Positions 16,487 through 25,334 are shown, counted from the first letter of the stretch. The stretch: DNA of 46,776 bases from an uncultured Opitutales bacterium (GCA_900548185.1 URJJ01000019.1:1-46776); one strand, 5' to 3'. The notes: generated from the letters alone by a model not told the origin. Program-made: numbers and translations.

Positions 16487-18049
16487 CTAGTGGGACGGGG
16501 AGGTGGTCTTAACCTCTATCACGTCGTGCGGGAAGCTCTCGCGGCGGCCTGCGGACGTCACCATCGCGTAGCGGGCGTTCGTCTTGAGGGCCGCGAGGTT
16601 TTCCGCCCCGAGGTAGCCCATGCCGCTCTGTATTCCGCCCGCATACTGGGCGAGAAGCTCGTCGAGGCCGACGGAGACCTCCTTGAGGGCCTCGATGCCC
16701 TCGGCGGTGACCTTGTCGGTCTTGTCCTTCGTGTCGCGGCCGTAACGGGCGGCGGAGCCGTCCTTCATGGCGGCCATCGAGCCCATTCCTCGGTACTGCT
16801 TGTAGCTCTTGCCGTTTATTTCAAGAATCTTTCCGGGGGCTTCCGGGGTTCCCGCAAGGAGGCTGCCGCACAGGACGGCGTCCGCGAGGGTTAGCGCCTT
16901 CACCATGTCGCCGCTCTTTGTTATGCCGCCGTCTGCGATGATTCTGACGCCGCACTCCTTCGCCTGGGTGGAGCATACGTAAAGGGCCGTGAGCTGCGGG
17001 ATGCCGATTCCGGCGACAATGCGCGTGGTGCAGATAGAGCCGGGGCCCTGGCCGACTTTCACCGCATCCGCCCCGGCCTCGGCCAGGAACTTCACGCCCG
17101 CAGCGCTGGTGACGTTGCCGCCGATGATGGTGAGGTCCCTGAAGTTCTCGCGCACGAGCCTTATCATGGCCCCCACGCCCTCGGTGAAGCCGTGGGCGGT
17201 CGATACGGCCGCGACGTCGAGGCCCTGCTCCACCATGGCGCCCACGTGCGAGACAATCTTGTCGCGGTCCAGCGACCCGTCGGGCCTGCGGTACATGGAG
17301 AGGGTCGCGCCGCACACGAGCCTGAAGCGCGAGTCGCGGGCCGCCCTCTTCTGGGAGGCGTTCTCGTCGGAGATGCGCTCGATATCGGAGAGGGTGAAAA
17401 GGCCCTTCAGGCGGTCGTTTTCATCGACTACAAGGAGCTTGTGCACGCCGAAGTGGTCGGTGAAGAACTTGTCGGCCACCGCGATGGGGTCGCCCTTTAT
17501 GTCGCCGGAGGAGACGGTGAAAACCTCGGAGCGCTTGGTCATCGCCTCCGAAATCTTCATCGACGCGTACCTTTCCTTGACGACGGAGCCGGGCAGAAGG
17601 CCCACGAGCCTGCCGGAAGAGTCCACGACGGGGAAGGTGCGGAAGCGGAACTTCTTCTCCTCAACCATGTTTATCACGTCGCCTATGTGCTGGTCGGGGC
17701 TCACGCGGATGGGGTCCTGTATGAGGCCGTGGATGTAGTTCTTCACCCGGATTACCTGGGAGAGCTGCTCGTCGGCCGTCATCGACGAGTGTATTATGCC
17801 CATGCCGCCGTTTCTGGCCATGGCGATTGCCATCCTGTACTCCGTGACGGTGTCCATGTCGGAGGATATGATGGGGAGGGTGAGGCTGACGCGGTCGGAG
17901 ATGCTGGTGTCGAGCCTGGTCTGTTTGGGCAGGATGGCCGAGTGCTGCGTGGCGAGAGTCACGTCGTCGTACGTCAGGGCGCACGGCGCGTTTGAGCGGA
18001 AAAAGTCGTCCGCGTTTCTGAAAAAGAATTCGTCTATCGGATTATTCAT
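16487..18049 (-). CDS. guaB: Inosine-5'-monophosphate dehydrogenase
   Basis: The 520-residue protein has the standard IMPDH layout: a catalytic TIM barrel split by a pair of CBS domains (about 112-235). The catalytic cysteine is C340 in GPGSICTTR; the GMGSMAAM phosphate loop and the flap Arg-Tyr (SAARYGR) are present. It oxidises IMP to XMP with NAD, the first committed step of GMP synthesis. I chose ATG 18049 (MNNPIDEF), since the sequence upstream looks non-coding. One oddity is the strand that normally reads D-x-AHG: here it is STAHG (residues 283-287), so the conserved Asp that contacts the substrates is replaced by Ser. Everything else argues for a working enzyme. Confidence 0.93.
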   Translation of the reverse strand: MNNPIDEFFFRNADDFFRSNAPCALTYDDVTLATQHSAILPKQTRLDTSISDRVSLTLPIISSDMDTVTEYRMAIAMARNGGMGIIHSSMTADEQLSQVIRVKNYIHGLIQDPIRVSPDQHIGDVINMVEEKKFRFRTFPVVDSSGRLVGLLPGSVVKERYASMKISEAMTKRSEVFTVSSGDIKGDPIAVADKFFTDHFGVHKLLVVDENDRLKGLFTLSDIERISDENASQKRAARDSRFRLVCGATLSMYRRPDGSLDRDKIVSHVGAMVEQGLDVAAVSTAHGFTEGVGAMIRLVRENFRDLTIIGGNVTSAAGVKFLAEAGADAVKVGQGPGSICTTRIVAGIGIPQLTALYVCSTQAKECGVRIIADGGITKSGDMVKALTLADAVLCGSLLAGTPEAPGKILEINGKSYKQYRGMGSMAAMKDGSAARYGRDTKDKTDKVTAEGIEALKEVSVGLDELLAQYAGGIQSGMGYLGAENLAALKTNARYAMVTSAGRRESFPHDVIEVKTTSPSH

Positions 18050-18247
18050 ATTATTGCCCCCATTGGGGTTAGACTTAAAAACCCGCCCTTGCAAACCTTT
18101 TTTAAAAAAATCCTCCGCCGCGCGCCGCCCGATGCGCCCCCGGGGCAAAAATCCTTGAAAATGCGCCAGATTCCCCCAATATACGCCGCAAAACCGACTT
18201 TAAACCCGCCCCCGGCCGCGCCCGGCGGATAAAAACGACGCATTTCC

Positions 18248-19435
18248 ATGAAGATTTTCCCCGCAGCCGCCATGATTTTCCTCGCGCTGGCCCCCGCCGT
18301 TGAGGGCGCTGAAAACGCCCCGGAGCTCCGGGAGAACCCCCTGCCCGGCTGGGCCCTGGGCGGGTTCGTCCGCCCCGAAGGCGCAAACCCCGCAATAAGC
18401 CCGAACCCCGCGAGCGTGTTCGACTGCCCCATGGCAAAGGCCCCGATAAGGTGGGAGGAAAGCGACACGTTCAACCCCGCCGCGGCAGTTTTCAACGGCA
18501 AAATCTGCGTGCTCTACCGCGCCGAGGACGACACCCACAGGGGCATCGGCAGCCGCACCTCGCGCCTCGGCCTGGCGGAGAGCGACGACGGCGTCCGCAT
18601 GAGGCGCCTGCCGGCCCCCGTCCTGTATCCGGACGAGGACGCGGCCAAGGAATTTGAATGGACGGGCGGGTGCGAGGACCCCCGCCTGGCAAAGGCAGAA
18701 GACGGCACGTACGTGCTTACGTACACAGCCTGGAACAAGGAAAACCGCAAGGCCCGCCTGTGCGTCGCGACCTCCAGGGACCTGCGCAAATGGACAAAGC
18801 ACGGCCCCGCCTTCGCAAAAGCCTACGGCGGAAAGTACAGGGACCTGTACTGCAAGTCGGGATCCATCCTGACCGAGCGCTCACCGAGGCGCCCGGACGA
18901 ATTTGTGGCGGCAAAAGTCGGCGGCAGGTATTTCATGTACTGGGGCGAGCACCGCGTGTTCGGGGCTTACAGCGACGACCTCATAAACTGGACGCCCGTC
19001 GAAAACCCCGACGGCAGCCTCAGGGCCGCCATATCCCCGCGGCGCGGATTTTTCGACAGCCTCCTCACCGAATGCGGGCCGGCCGCCATAAGGACGCCCA
19101 AGGGCTGCCTGCTGCTTTACAACGGCAAAAACGCCGGCGGGGAAAACGGGGACGCGCGCTTCAACGCCGGAGCCTACTGCGCCGGACAGGCGCTCTTTGA
19201 CGCCGACAACCCGATGAAGCCCGTCGCGCGCCTCGACGCGCCGTTCTTCCGCCCGATGGAGGACTTTGAAAAAAGCGGCCAGTACAGGGACGGCACGGTT
19301 TTCATAGAGGGGCTTGCCTATTTCAAGGGCAAGTGGTTCCTGTATTACGGGTGCGCGGACTCGAAAGTCGGCGTGGCCGTATTCGACCCGAAAAGGCGCA
19401 CCCCCGGCGACCCTCTGCCCGCCGCGCGCAAATGA
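18248..19435 (+). CDS. Secreted GH130-family glycoside phosphorylase or hydrolase
   Basis: The 395-residue protein has a signal peptide (cleavage near VEGA, residue 21) and a five-bladed beta-propeller pattern of family GH130. Typical motifs are FNPAAAVFNGKICVLYRAED, GGCEDPRL near residue 140 with the catalytic Asp region, TECGPAAIRT near 275 and YYGCADS near 375. GH130 enzymes act on beta-mannosides, either as phosphorylases (often intracellular) or as beta-1,2-mannosidases (often exported). The signal peptide favours the exported, hydrolytic type, but the residues that separate the two are not certain by eye. It is divergent from guaB with a 198-bp gap and convergent with the next gene. Confidence 0.85.
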   Translation: MKIFPAAAMIFLALAPAVEGAENAPELRENPLPGWALGGFVRPEGANPAISPNPASVFDCPMAKAPIRWEESDTFNPAAAVFNGKICVLYRAEDDTHRGIGSRTSRLGLAESDDGVRMRRLPAPVLYPDEDAAKEFEWTGGCEDPRLAKAEDGTYVLTYTAWNKENRKARLCVATSRDLRKWTKHGPAFAKAYGGKYRDLYCKSGSILTERSPRRPDEFVAAKVGGRYFMYWGEHRVFGAYSDDLINWTPVENPDGSLRAAISPRRGFFDSLLTECGPAAIRTPKGCLLLYNGKNAGGENGDARFNAGAYCAGQALFDADNPMKPVARLDAPFFRPMEDFEKSGQYRDGTVFIEGLAYFKGKWFLYYGCADSKVGVAVFDPKRRTPGDPLPAARK

Positions 19436-19445
19436 CTCCCGCGCG

Positions 19446-19465
19446 CGCCGCGCAAAAGTGCGGCG
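19446..19465. terminator. Hairpin between convergent GH130 gene and 688-aa orphan
   Basis: CGCCGC and GCGGCG form a 6-bp stem around GCAAAAGT in the 38-bp gap between two convergent genes. There is no T run, so it is a possible bidirectional terminator only. Confidence 0.35.
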
Positions 19466-19473
19466 AATGCGGC

Positions 19474-21540
19474 TCACATCGGCCCGGGGCCGTATGAGGG
19501 GCATTCGCGCGCAAGCTCCTCCGGCGCCGGGCTGCGCCGGGTTTTTGCGCTCCAGCGCGCGGCCCTGGCGGGGTCGCGGAGGGGGGCAAACGCGCAGTAG
19601 GCCCGGGCGACTTCCATGGCCGCCGCATCGCTCCCCAGCCGGTCCCGCAATATGTCAAAAATAAATTCCGCGCGCCCCGGGTTCCGCTCAAAGACCACCC
19701 CCTCCGAGAGGCATGCGAAATAAAGCCCGAGCGCGCACCCGAAATCCATTGCGCAGCACCTCATTATCTCGGCGCGCACATCGGCGTTTTCGGAATAGCC
19801 CCGGCCCTGCGCGGAATCCACGAGGGCGCGGAATTTTTCAAAGTCAAACGAATGCCGCCAGACCTCCGCATCCAGGGCCGGAGCCGCGGGCGCAGCCGAA
19901 TCCGCCTCCTTTGCAAAAGCCCGCCGCGCGGCCGACACCGCAGCCGCCCGGGCCTTCAAAACCCCGCAGCCCGGGCCTTCGGCCCCCGCCCTCCCAAGCA
20001 GCGCGTTTTCAATGCAAAAAAACGCGCTGTCTGCCATACGCCCGAACTTCCCCCCGGCCGGTTCCCTGCGCAATTCCCGCCCAGGCTCCCCGCCGGAATC
20101 CGGAACAATCCCGGAGCGCCCGAGCGCAAACAGCAATGCGGCAGACATCGAGTTCCCCATGCCGGCCGACTCCCTCAAAAGTTCCGCGCCCTCCGCCAGC
20201 TTTTCCGGCTCCGGCGACGCGAGACTGACAAAAAACAGGCCCTGGCGCGCGATGGCTGCGGCGTCGGCAGGCGAAAACCCGGCGGTGCGCGATGAAAACG
20301 GCATGCGCGCAAATAAAAAGCCCCCGCCATCCGCGCAACGGCCCTCGGGCGCGGCCCCGGCGAGCTTCAACACCCCTCGCAGCGCCCCCTCCGCCCCGGC
20401 GTAATCTCCCCGCGAATAAAGGATTTCCGCAAGCACAATCCCGCCCCGAAGCGACCCGGCGCCGAAGGCCTTTGCCGCGCACTTTTCGGCGGCCGCCGCA
20501 GTCTCCGCAGCCCCGTGCGGGGCCGAGGCGAGGAGCCCCGCCGCCGCGCACATTCCCCGGGCGCTTCCCAGCTCCCGCTCAAACCTGCCCGCGACCTTCT
20601 CAAATTCCCTTGAATCCGCGCCGAATCGCTCGGCGGCGACGGCGAGCGCGCGGCCCAGATATATTTCCGAGGAAGAGTTCCCCACCCCCTCCGGCCCCCC
20701 GATAGGAAAAGCTTCCGACCAGCGCAAAAACTCCGCCCAGTCGCCCCGCTCTTCAAGCCACTCCATGAGGCAAAAGAGTATCCGGCTGCGGGCCCCGCCT
20801 TCCTTCAAAATCCGGCCCCCGGCATCCGGTGTCCCCAGAATCCGCACGGCCTCCGCGACTGCTGCGCCCGAGTCCCCGCAATTGCGGCGCAGCATTTCAA
20901 GAAATGCGGGAGTGTCGCGCTCTGCGGCGGAAAATTTGGGGAGAAGGAACGCGAAAGCCTCCTTCGCCTCCGCGTCGCCCAGATGGAACTTCTGAAAAAT
21001 CCGCGCTATGCGCTCCGCCCCGAGACCGGCCATGGAGTCGAAAATTTCCGCCGCCCCCTCTGTGTCGCGCCCGCCGAAGAGGCCCGAGAACTTCCAGTAA
21101 AACAGTGTGGCCATGGCGCCGGCGTCTCCGGAGGCGCGGGCGAATTTTTCATAGTCCGACCGGAATTCGACGGGCGCAACCCCCGCCTCGTGCGAGCGGA
21201 AGTCCGTCAGAACGCTCCCGAGCTGGAATCCCCCGGCACCTCGGCCGGCAAGCTCCAGCGCAAGCCGCCTCGCCTCCGCAAGCCGGGCCGGGGAAATTTC
21301 CAGAGCGCGGAACCCGAAACCCGTGTATTTCAGGTTTGGGGTGTTTGAAAAATACGCGAGGTCAAGAAGCATCAGCCCCGCACCGATGTCCCCACCGAAA
21401 TATCGCTCCGAAAGCGCAGACACAGGCGTTCCTTCATCCACGGACGGCATAATCATGCCAAACAGGCCGCGCTCCGCAAAAGGGGACGCCCCAAGCGCGA
21501 GGGTGGCAGAAACGGTCTTAAAAACCTTAAAAAAACCCAT
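19474..21540 (-). CDS. Large helical protein of unknown function (688 aa)
   Basis: I do not recognise a family. The protein is almost entirely helical, rich in Ala, Gly, Arg and Glu, with evenly spaced small residues (for example GRALAVAAERFG, LAEILYSRGDYAGAEGAL, AMEVARAYCAF) that look like a solenoid of TPR- or Sel1-type helices, though no exact repeat is visible. A short N-terminal hydrophobic stretch (VSATLALGASPF) is too weak for a confident signal peptide. A good Shine-Dalgarno site GGAGGAGG precedes the ATG. The Sel1-repeat protein is 48 bp upstream on the same strand, so the two are probably cotranscribed and may act together in a complex or envelope scaffold. Confidence 0.65.
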   Translation of the reverse strand: MGFFKVFKTVSATLALGASPFAERGLFGMIMPSVDEGTPVSALSERYFGGDIGAGLMLLDLAYFSNTPNLKYTGFGFRALEISPARLAEARRLALELAGRGAGGFQLGSVLTDFRSHEAGVAPVEFRSDYEKFARASGDAGAMATLFYWKFSGLFGGRDTEGAAEIFDSMAGLGAERIARIFQKFHLGDAEAKEAFAFLLPKFSAAERDTPAFLEMLRRNCGDSGAAVAEAVRILGTPDAGGRILKEGGARSRILFCLMEWLEERGDWAEFLRWSEAFPIGGPEGVGNSSSEIYLGRALAVAAERFGADSREFEKVAGRFERELGSARGMCAAAGLLASAPHGAAETAAAAEKCAAKAFGAGSLRGGIVLAEILYSRGDYAGAEGALRGVLKLAGAAPEGRCADGGGFLFARMPFSSRTAGFSPADAAAIARQGLFFVSLASPEPEKLAEGAELLRESAGMGNSMSAALLFALGRSGIVPDSGGEPGRELRREPAGGKFGRMADSAFFCIENALLGRAGAEGPGCGVLKARAAAVSAARRAFAKEADSAAPAAPALDAEVWRHSFDFEKFRALVDSAQGRGYSENADVRAEIMRCCAMDFGCALGLYFACLSEGVVFERNPGRAEFIFDILRDRLGSDAAAMEVARAYCAFAPLRDPARAARWSAKTRRSPAPEELARECPSYGPGPM

Positions 21541-21588
21541 GGAGCCTCCTCCGCAAAAGAAACGCGGGCGGGACGCCGCGCGCCGGGC

Positions 21589-22710
21589 CTATCTCATTTC
21601 GTCCACATGCTTCACCCTGAACACCTCCGGGACGGCCTCCTTGCGCGGCGGCACATAGGGCTTTACAAGTGGCTCGGGGGAGTCGGCCTTGCGTATGCCG
21701 ATTTCAAGCACAAGGTCCTCATAGGCTTTTTTGGCGTCCGCGTCGCCCTGCTGGGCGGCCGCCTGAAACAGGACGAGGGCCGTATTCTTGTCCACGGGCA
21801 CACCCTTGCCGTAGTAGTACGAAAAGCCGAGGTACCTCTGCGCGTCGGGGTCGCCCTTTTCGGCGGCGGCGGTCCATATTTTTGCGGAAAGCGGGAGGTC
21901 CCTTTCAACGCCCTCGCCCGAAAAGTAGCAGAGCCCGAGCTGGGTCTGCGCCGGCAGGAACCCCTTTTCGGCCGCGCGCCTCCATAGCTCTGCGGCGAGC
22001 TTCAAATTGCGCTTTACGCCGCTTCCGCGGGCGTAGAAGTAGGCGAGGGAGTGCATGGCGCGGATGTTGTCCTGGCTCGCGGACTTTTGGAACCAGTACA
22101 CAGCCTGGGCGTGGTCCTGATAGACCCCCTGCCCCCCGCTGGCGTAGCAGGAGCCCAGGAAATACTGGGCCTGGGGATTGCCCGCTATGGCGGAAAGCTT
22201 CCAATACTCGACGGCGTTGAACATGTTGCGCTTCACGACCGTACCGCTGTAAAACAGCTCCCCCATCCGGCAAAGGGCCTCGGGGTTGCGCCTGCGGGCG
22301 GATTCGTACCACCAGTAGGTCGCCATGCGCATGTCGGGCGCAACGAGATTTCCCTCCGCGTAAAAGTCGCCCATTTTGTTCTGGGCGTCGGGATCCCCGC
22401 CGAGGGCGAGCTGCGAGATTTTTTCAATCTCCTTCAGCTTTGCAAGCTGGGCCTGGGAGTAGGACGACGAATCCAACTTGGGCATGGCCGGGGCGGAGGC
22501 CGAAACCGGATTCTCCCCGTTTGAGATGTCGGCAGCACCCCCCGCAGGGGCGCCGGGAACGGCGCGCATCGAAGCAGAGGAGGACGGCGAGCCCTGCGCA
22601 ACCGACGCGCCGGCTGCGTAAGAGCCGGACGACGGCAGCGGGGGGGTGGCAGTTGCAAAAGACGCCGCGCAGCATCCCCCCAGTAGCAAAAGAGACGAGA
22701 TTTTTTTCAT
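21589..22710 (-). CDS. Exported Sel1-repeat protein
   Basis: The 373-residue protein begins with MKKISSLLLLGGCCAASFATA, which fits an export signal. The LGGC within it could be a lipobox, making it a lipoprotein, but this is uncertain. After a Ser/Ala-rich linker (to about residue 85), seven or so Sel1-like repeats of about 36 residues run to residue 330. Each has the pattern of A-x-LG-x-x-Y-x-G-x-G-V, for example AQYFLGSCYASGGQGV, MHSLAYFYARGSGV and QTQLGLCYFSGEGV. Sel1 repeats make a helical solenoid that binds other proteins. A role in envelope protein-protein contacts is inferred. It lies upstream of the 688-residue orphan on the same strand. Confidence 0.85.
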   Translation of the reverse strand: MKKISSLLLLGGCCAASFATATPPLPSSGSYAAGASVAQGSPSSSASMRAVPGAPAGGAADISNGENPVSASAPAMPKLDSSSYSQAQLAKLKEIEKISQLALGGDPDAQNKMGDFYAEGNLVAPDMRMATYWWYESARRRNPEALCRMGELFYSGTVVKRNMFNAVEYWKLSAIAGNPQAQYFLGSCYASGGQGVYQDHAQAVYWFQKSASQDNIRAMHSLAYFYARGSGVKRNLKLAAELWRRAAEKGFLPAQTQLGLCYFSGEGVERDLPLSAKIWTAAAEKGDPDAQRYLGFSYYYGKGVPVDKNTALVLFQAAAQQGDADAKKAYEDLVLEIGIRKADSPEPLVKPYVPPRKEAVPEVFRVKHVDEMR

Positions 22711-22826
22711 TCAGTTTGTTTGGTTATACGATTTCAAAACCCCATGCAAGCATTTGATTTTTATGTATGGACACCCCCGCAGGCAAAAAATTTCAAAAAA
22801 AACGCAGCCCGCGCGCACGCCCCCAC

Positions 22827-23372
22827 TCACTTGCGCCGGCGGCCGCGCGGCTTGGGGACGCCCGAGGCCGGGGAGCCGAGGGCCGAGAACGGAGAGGACG
22901 CCTCGCGCCACCCCCTCTCGGCCTCAGCCCGCGCGTCGGAATAGCGCCTCGCGACATATTTCGAGGCGGAGGCGGCCCACTCCAAAAGCTGGGAGCTTGT
23001 GAGGCTTTCCACGGAAAAGCCCATTGCCGTAAGCCTTATCAGGTTGTCCCGGCTTGCCACTGTGAGCGACTTCGGATTCTTTGAAGTGGCGCATAGCTGC
23101 TCGATAAGCTCGTCCGCCGTCATCGACGACGGGGTGTAAACTTCGGAGAAAGTCGCGCTGCGGCCAACCTTCTCGACAGAGATGTCGTCTCCCCTGCCGT
23201 CGTAAACTATCGTGAGCCTGTACCCGAATGCGTCGTGTATCGGCCCGAGGCGCGCGGCGAGCATCTTCTTTGCCGCATCCTGCCCGAGTTCGGCAAACGC
23301 GCGGCCCATCTCCGGGTCGGAGCGTATGACGTTCCATCCGTCCACAATCAGATGCTTTTGCAAAGCCGCCAT
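22827..23372 (-). CDS. YacP-like NYN-domain ribonuclease
   Basis: The 181-residue protein fits the YacP/Rae1 family of NYN (PIN-like) nucleases. It opens with LIVDGWNVIRS, where the Asp is a metal ligand, then has IVYDGRGDD, TADELIEQL and VASRDNLIRLTAMG, which supply the remaining acidic residues of the active site. In Bacillus the relative Rae1 cuts mRNA in the ribosomal A site; whether this one does so is unknown. The C-terminal 35 residues are Pro/Ser/Arg-rich and end in PRGRRRK, a basic tail that could hold RNA or ribosomes. It is divergent from the lipoprotein at 23461. Confidence 0.8.
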   Translation of the reverse strand: MAALQKHLIVDGWNVIRSDPEMGRAFAELGQDAAKKMLAARLGPIHDAFGYRLTIVYDGRGDDISVEKVGRSATFSEVYTPSSMTADELIEQLCATSKNPKSLTVASRDNLIRLTAMGFSVESLTSSQLLEWAASASKYVARRYSDARAEAERGWREASSPFSALGSPASGVPKPRGRRRK

Positions 23373-23460
23373 TTCAGAGGTTTGACGCGTTCAAATTGGT
23401 TGTTGAAATTTCGGGGGGCGCCCTTTTATTTATTGTTGCAAAAATTCATATAAGGGACTC

Positions 23461-23796
23461 ATGAAAAAATTTTCAACCTTCTTTGCTCCGCTTCTGGCGT
23501 CTATTGCGCTGTTTTCGGGCTGCGCCGCGCAGAGGGGATACCACTCCTCCTCCGCGCCCCAGACCCTCGAGGGCGTGCTGCGCCCGGTCGGGGGCCTCTT
23601 CAGCTTCAAGGCCTCCCCGTACGGGTACGCCCTCTACGACATAAACGGGGACTTCGTCTCCTACGCCGACCTGTCCCGAATCGGCGCCCCCAACGTGGAG
23701 CAGTACTCCGGGCACAACGTCGTCATGCGGGGGACGTTTGAGGATACTCCCGACGGCCTCGTGCTCAGGGCAGACCACATAAAATTCAACAGGTGA
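23461..23796 (+). CDS. Small lipoprotein of unknown function
   Basis: The 111-residue protein has a lipoprotein signal: MKKFSTFF, a hydrophobic stretch, and the lipobox LFSGC with the lipidated cysteine at residue 21. The mature part (about 90 residues) has strand-like segments such as LEGVLRPVGG, YALYDINGDFVSYAD and VVMRGTFED, which suggests a small beta-barrel of the OB type. No family can be named with confidence. The preceding 88 bp are AT-rich and must hold its promoter. The stop codon lies 5 bp before the folD start, so the two are likely cotranscribed. Confidence 0.75.
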   Translation: MKKFSTFFAPLLASIALFSGCAAQRGYHSSSAPQTLEGVLRPVGGLFSFKASPYGYALYDINGDFVSYADLSRIGAPNVEQYSGHNVVMRGTFEDTPDGLVLRADHIKFNR

Positions 23797-23801
23797 GACA
23801 A

Positions 23802-24677
23802 ATGGCGGAAATAATAGACGGCAACAGAATATCCGAAGAAATTCACGCGGAGCTTTCCAAAAAGATAGCGGGCATTCCGGGAAGGCGGCCGTGCGTGGCA
23901 CTCGTGCGCGTGGGCGACGACCCGGCGTCGGTCTCGTACGTCGCCAAAAAAAGCAGGGTGGCGGAAAAGATAGGCATCGAAAGCCGCCTGCACATACTTC
24001 CCGAATCCACGCGCCAGGACGAGCTCGACGCCCTCATCGACTCGCTCAACGCGGACGCCTCCGTGGACGCGATACTTGTGCAGGCCCCCCTGCCCCCGCA
24101 CCTCGACGAGCGGGCCACATTCAACCGCGTCTGCGCCTCGAAGGACGTTGACGGCTTCAGCTCCGCAAACCTCGGCCTGCTCTGCCAGGAGGACGCGCGC
24201 GCGTTCACGGCCTGCACCCCAGCGGGCATAATGGAGCTTCTCAGGCGCTCCGGCGTGGAGACCGCCGGCAGGCGCGCCGTCATAATAGGCCGCAGCCTCA
24301 TAGTGGGCAAGCCCATGGCGCTCCTGCTCATGAAAAAGGGCGCGGACGCGACGGTCACCGTGTGCCATTCAAGGAGCGAAAACCTCGCCGAAATATGCCG
24401 GGGGGCCGACATACTCATATCGGCCGTCGGGCGACCGGGCACAGTAACCGCCGACATGGTAAAGGACGGGGCCTGCGTGATAGACGTCGGCATAAACCGC
24501 ATACCGTGCCCGGAGAAAAAGTCCGGGTACAGGCTCGTAGGCGACGTGGATTTCGACGCGGTCGCCCCCAAGTGCTCCAAAATAACCCCGGTTCCCGGCG
24601 GAGTCGGGCCCATGACGGTCGCAATGCTCATGTCTAACACCGTCAAGTCATTCCTCGCGCGGGCGCCCCGCATCTGA
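23802..24677 (+). CDS. folD: Bifunctional methylenetetrahydrofolate dehydrogenase/cyclohydrolase
   Basis: The 291-residue protein is a standard FolD. It has the substrate-binding YVAKKSR with the catalytic lysine, VQAPLPPHLDE, KDVDGFSSANLG, the NADP-binding GRSLIVGKPMA and the closing signature PVPGGVGPMTVAML. It converts 5,10-methylene-tetrahydrofolate to 10-formyl-tetrahydrofolate through the methenyl form in the cytoplasm. I chose ATG 23802; a GTG at 23793 overlaps the end of the lipoprotein gene and adds only three residues. Along with metH it links the window to one-carbon metabolism, though the two are far apart. Confidence 0.95.
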   Translation: MAEIIDGNRISEEIHAELSKKIAGIPGRRPCVALVRVGDDPASVSYVAKKSRVAEKIGIESRLHILPESTRQDELDALIDSLNADASVDAILVQAPLPPHLDERATFNRVCASKDVDGFSSANLGLLCQEDARAFTACTPAGIMELLRRSGVETAGRRAVIIGRSLIVGKPMALLLMKKGADATVTVCHSRSENLAEICRGADILISAVGRPGTVTADMVKDGACVIDVGINRIPCPEKKSGYRLVGDVDFDAVAPKCSKITPVPGGVGPMTVAMLMSNTVKSFLARAPRI

Positions 24678-24726
24678 CGCAAATCAAAACAAATCAAAAA
24701 TTTTAGAAAAAGTTTCCAAGAAAAGC

Positions 24727-24755
24727 TTGACACAAACGCGCTCCCGGCGTTTAGT
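24727..24755 (+). promoter_or_regulatory. Sigma-70-type promoter of the L36/L31 pair
   Basis: A perfect -35 box TTGACA (24727-24732) is followed by a 17-base spacer and TTTAGT (24750-24755), which matches four of six bases of the -10 consensus. Transcription would begin near 24762, leaving a leader of about 28 bases before the L36 start codon. Confidence 0.65.
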
Positions 24756-24789
24756 TCGCACTTTTCCTCAAAATCAAAGTTGAAGAATC

Positions 24790-24915
24790 ATGAAAGTTGT
24801 ATCATCCATCAAATCTTTGAAGACCCGCCATCCCGACTGCAAGGTCGTGCGCAGGAAGGGCCGTGTGTACGTAATCAACAAGACGAATCCGCGCTTCAAG
24901 GCGAAGCAGGGCTAA
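24790..24915 (+). CDS. rpmJ: 50S ribosomal protein L36, zinc-free type
   Basis: This 41-residue gene encodes a full-length L36: MKVVSSIKSLKTRHPDC, then KVVRRKGRVYVINK and NPRFKAKQG. It resembles the alternative form (YkgO type), which has lost the zinc-binding Cys/His set of the standard L36; only one cysteine remains. L36 binds 23S rRNA in the large ribosomal subunit. It has its own promoter just upstream and is followed 30 bp later by L31, so the two are likely made together. Confidence 0.93.
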   Translation: MKVVSSIKSLKTRHPDCKVVRRKGRVYVINKTNPRFKAKQG

Positions 24916-24945
24916 GACTTTAAAAAACGGAGAGGTTTTTCCAAA

Positions 24946-25194
24946 ATGAAAGAAAAGATTCATCCCGACTACAAACCCGTATGCTTCGTCGACGTTTCCA
25001 CCGGCACCCGCTTTATCACGCGCTCGACGATGAAAAGCAAGCAGGTTGAAAAGATCGACGGGGTTGACCACTACATCATCAGCCGCGACGTAACTGCGGA
25101 CTCCCACCCGGCGTACACCGGCGAAAAGCGCTTTGTCGACACGGCCGGCCGCGTCGAAAAGTTCCAGAAGAAGTTCGGCCGCCGCCGCGCTTAG
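24946..25194 (+). CDS. rpmE2: 50S ribosomal protein L31 type B, zinc-free
   Basis: The 82-residue protein is L31 of type B: it begins MKEKIHPDYKPVCFVDVSTG, contains RSTMKSKQ and DVTADSHPAYTGEKRFVDTAGRVEKFQKKF, and lacks the CxxC zinc motif of type A L31. It bridges the two ribosomal subunits. In many bacteria the zinc-free L31 and L36 are neighbours and are induced under zinc shortage by Zur. Here the pair has a consensus-like promoter and a strong terminator, which looks more like constant expression. A Shine-Dalgarno-like GGAGAGG lies about 12 bp before the ATG. Confidence 0.95.
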   Translation: MKEKIHPDYKPVCFVDVSTGTRFITRSTMKSKQVEKIDGVDHYIISRDVTADSHPAYTGEKRFVDTAGRVEKFQKKFGRRRA

Positions 25195-25217
25195 TCTCTT
25201 TTCAGGATTCTTCAAGG

Positions 25218-25248
25218 AAACGCCCGCGGATTTCGCAGGCGTTTTTTT
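25218..25248 (+). terminator. Intrinsic terminator after rpmJ-rpmE2
   Basis: AAACGCC and GGCGTTT pair, extended by GCG with CGC after one mismatch, with a run of seven T at 25242-25248. It lies 23 bp downstream of the L31 stop. Confidence 0.9.
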
Positions 25249-25334
25249 ATGGCGCAGACGGCGGCTACCGCGCAGCCGCGCCGCGCCCATTTTTTGTTTG
25301 AAAAAAAACGCCGGCTCAAAAGACTTTCAAAGCA

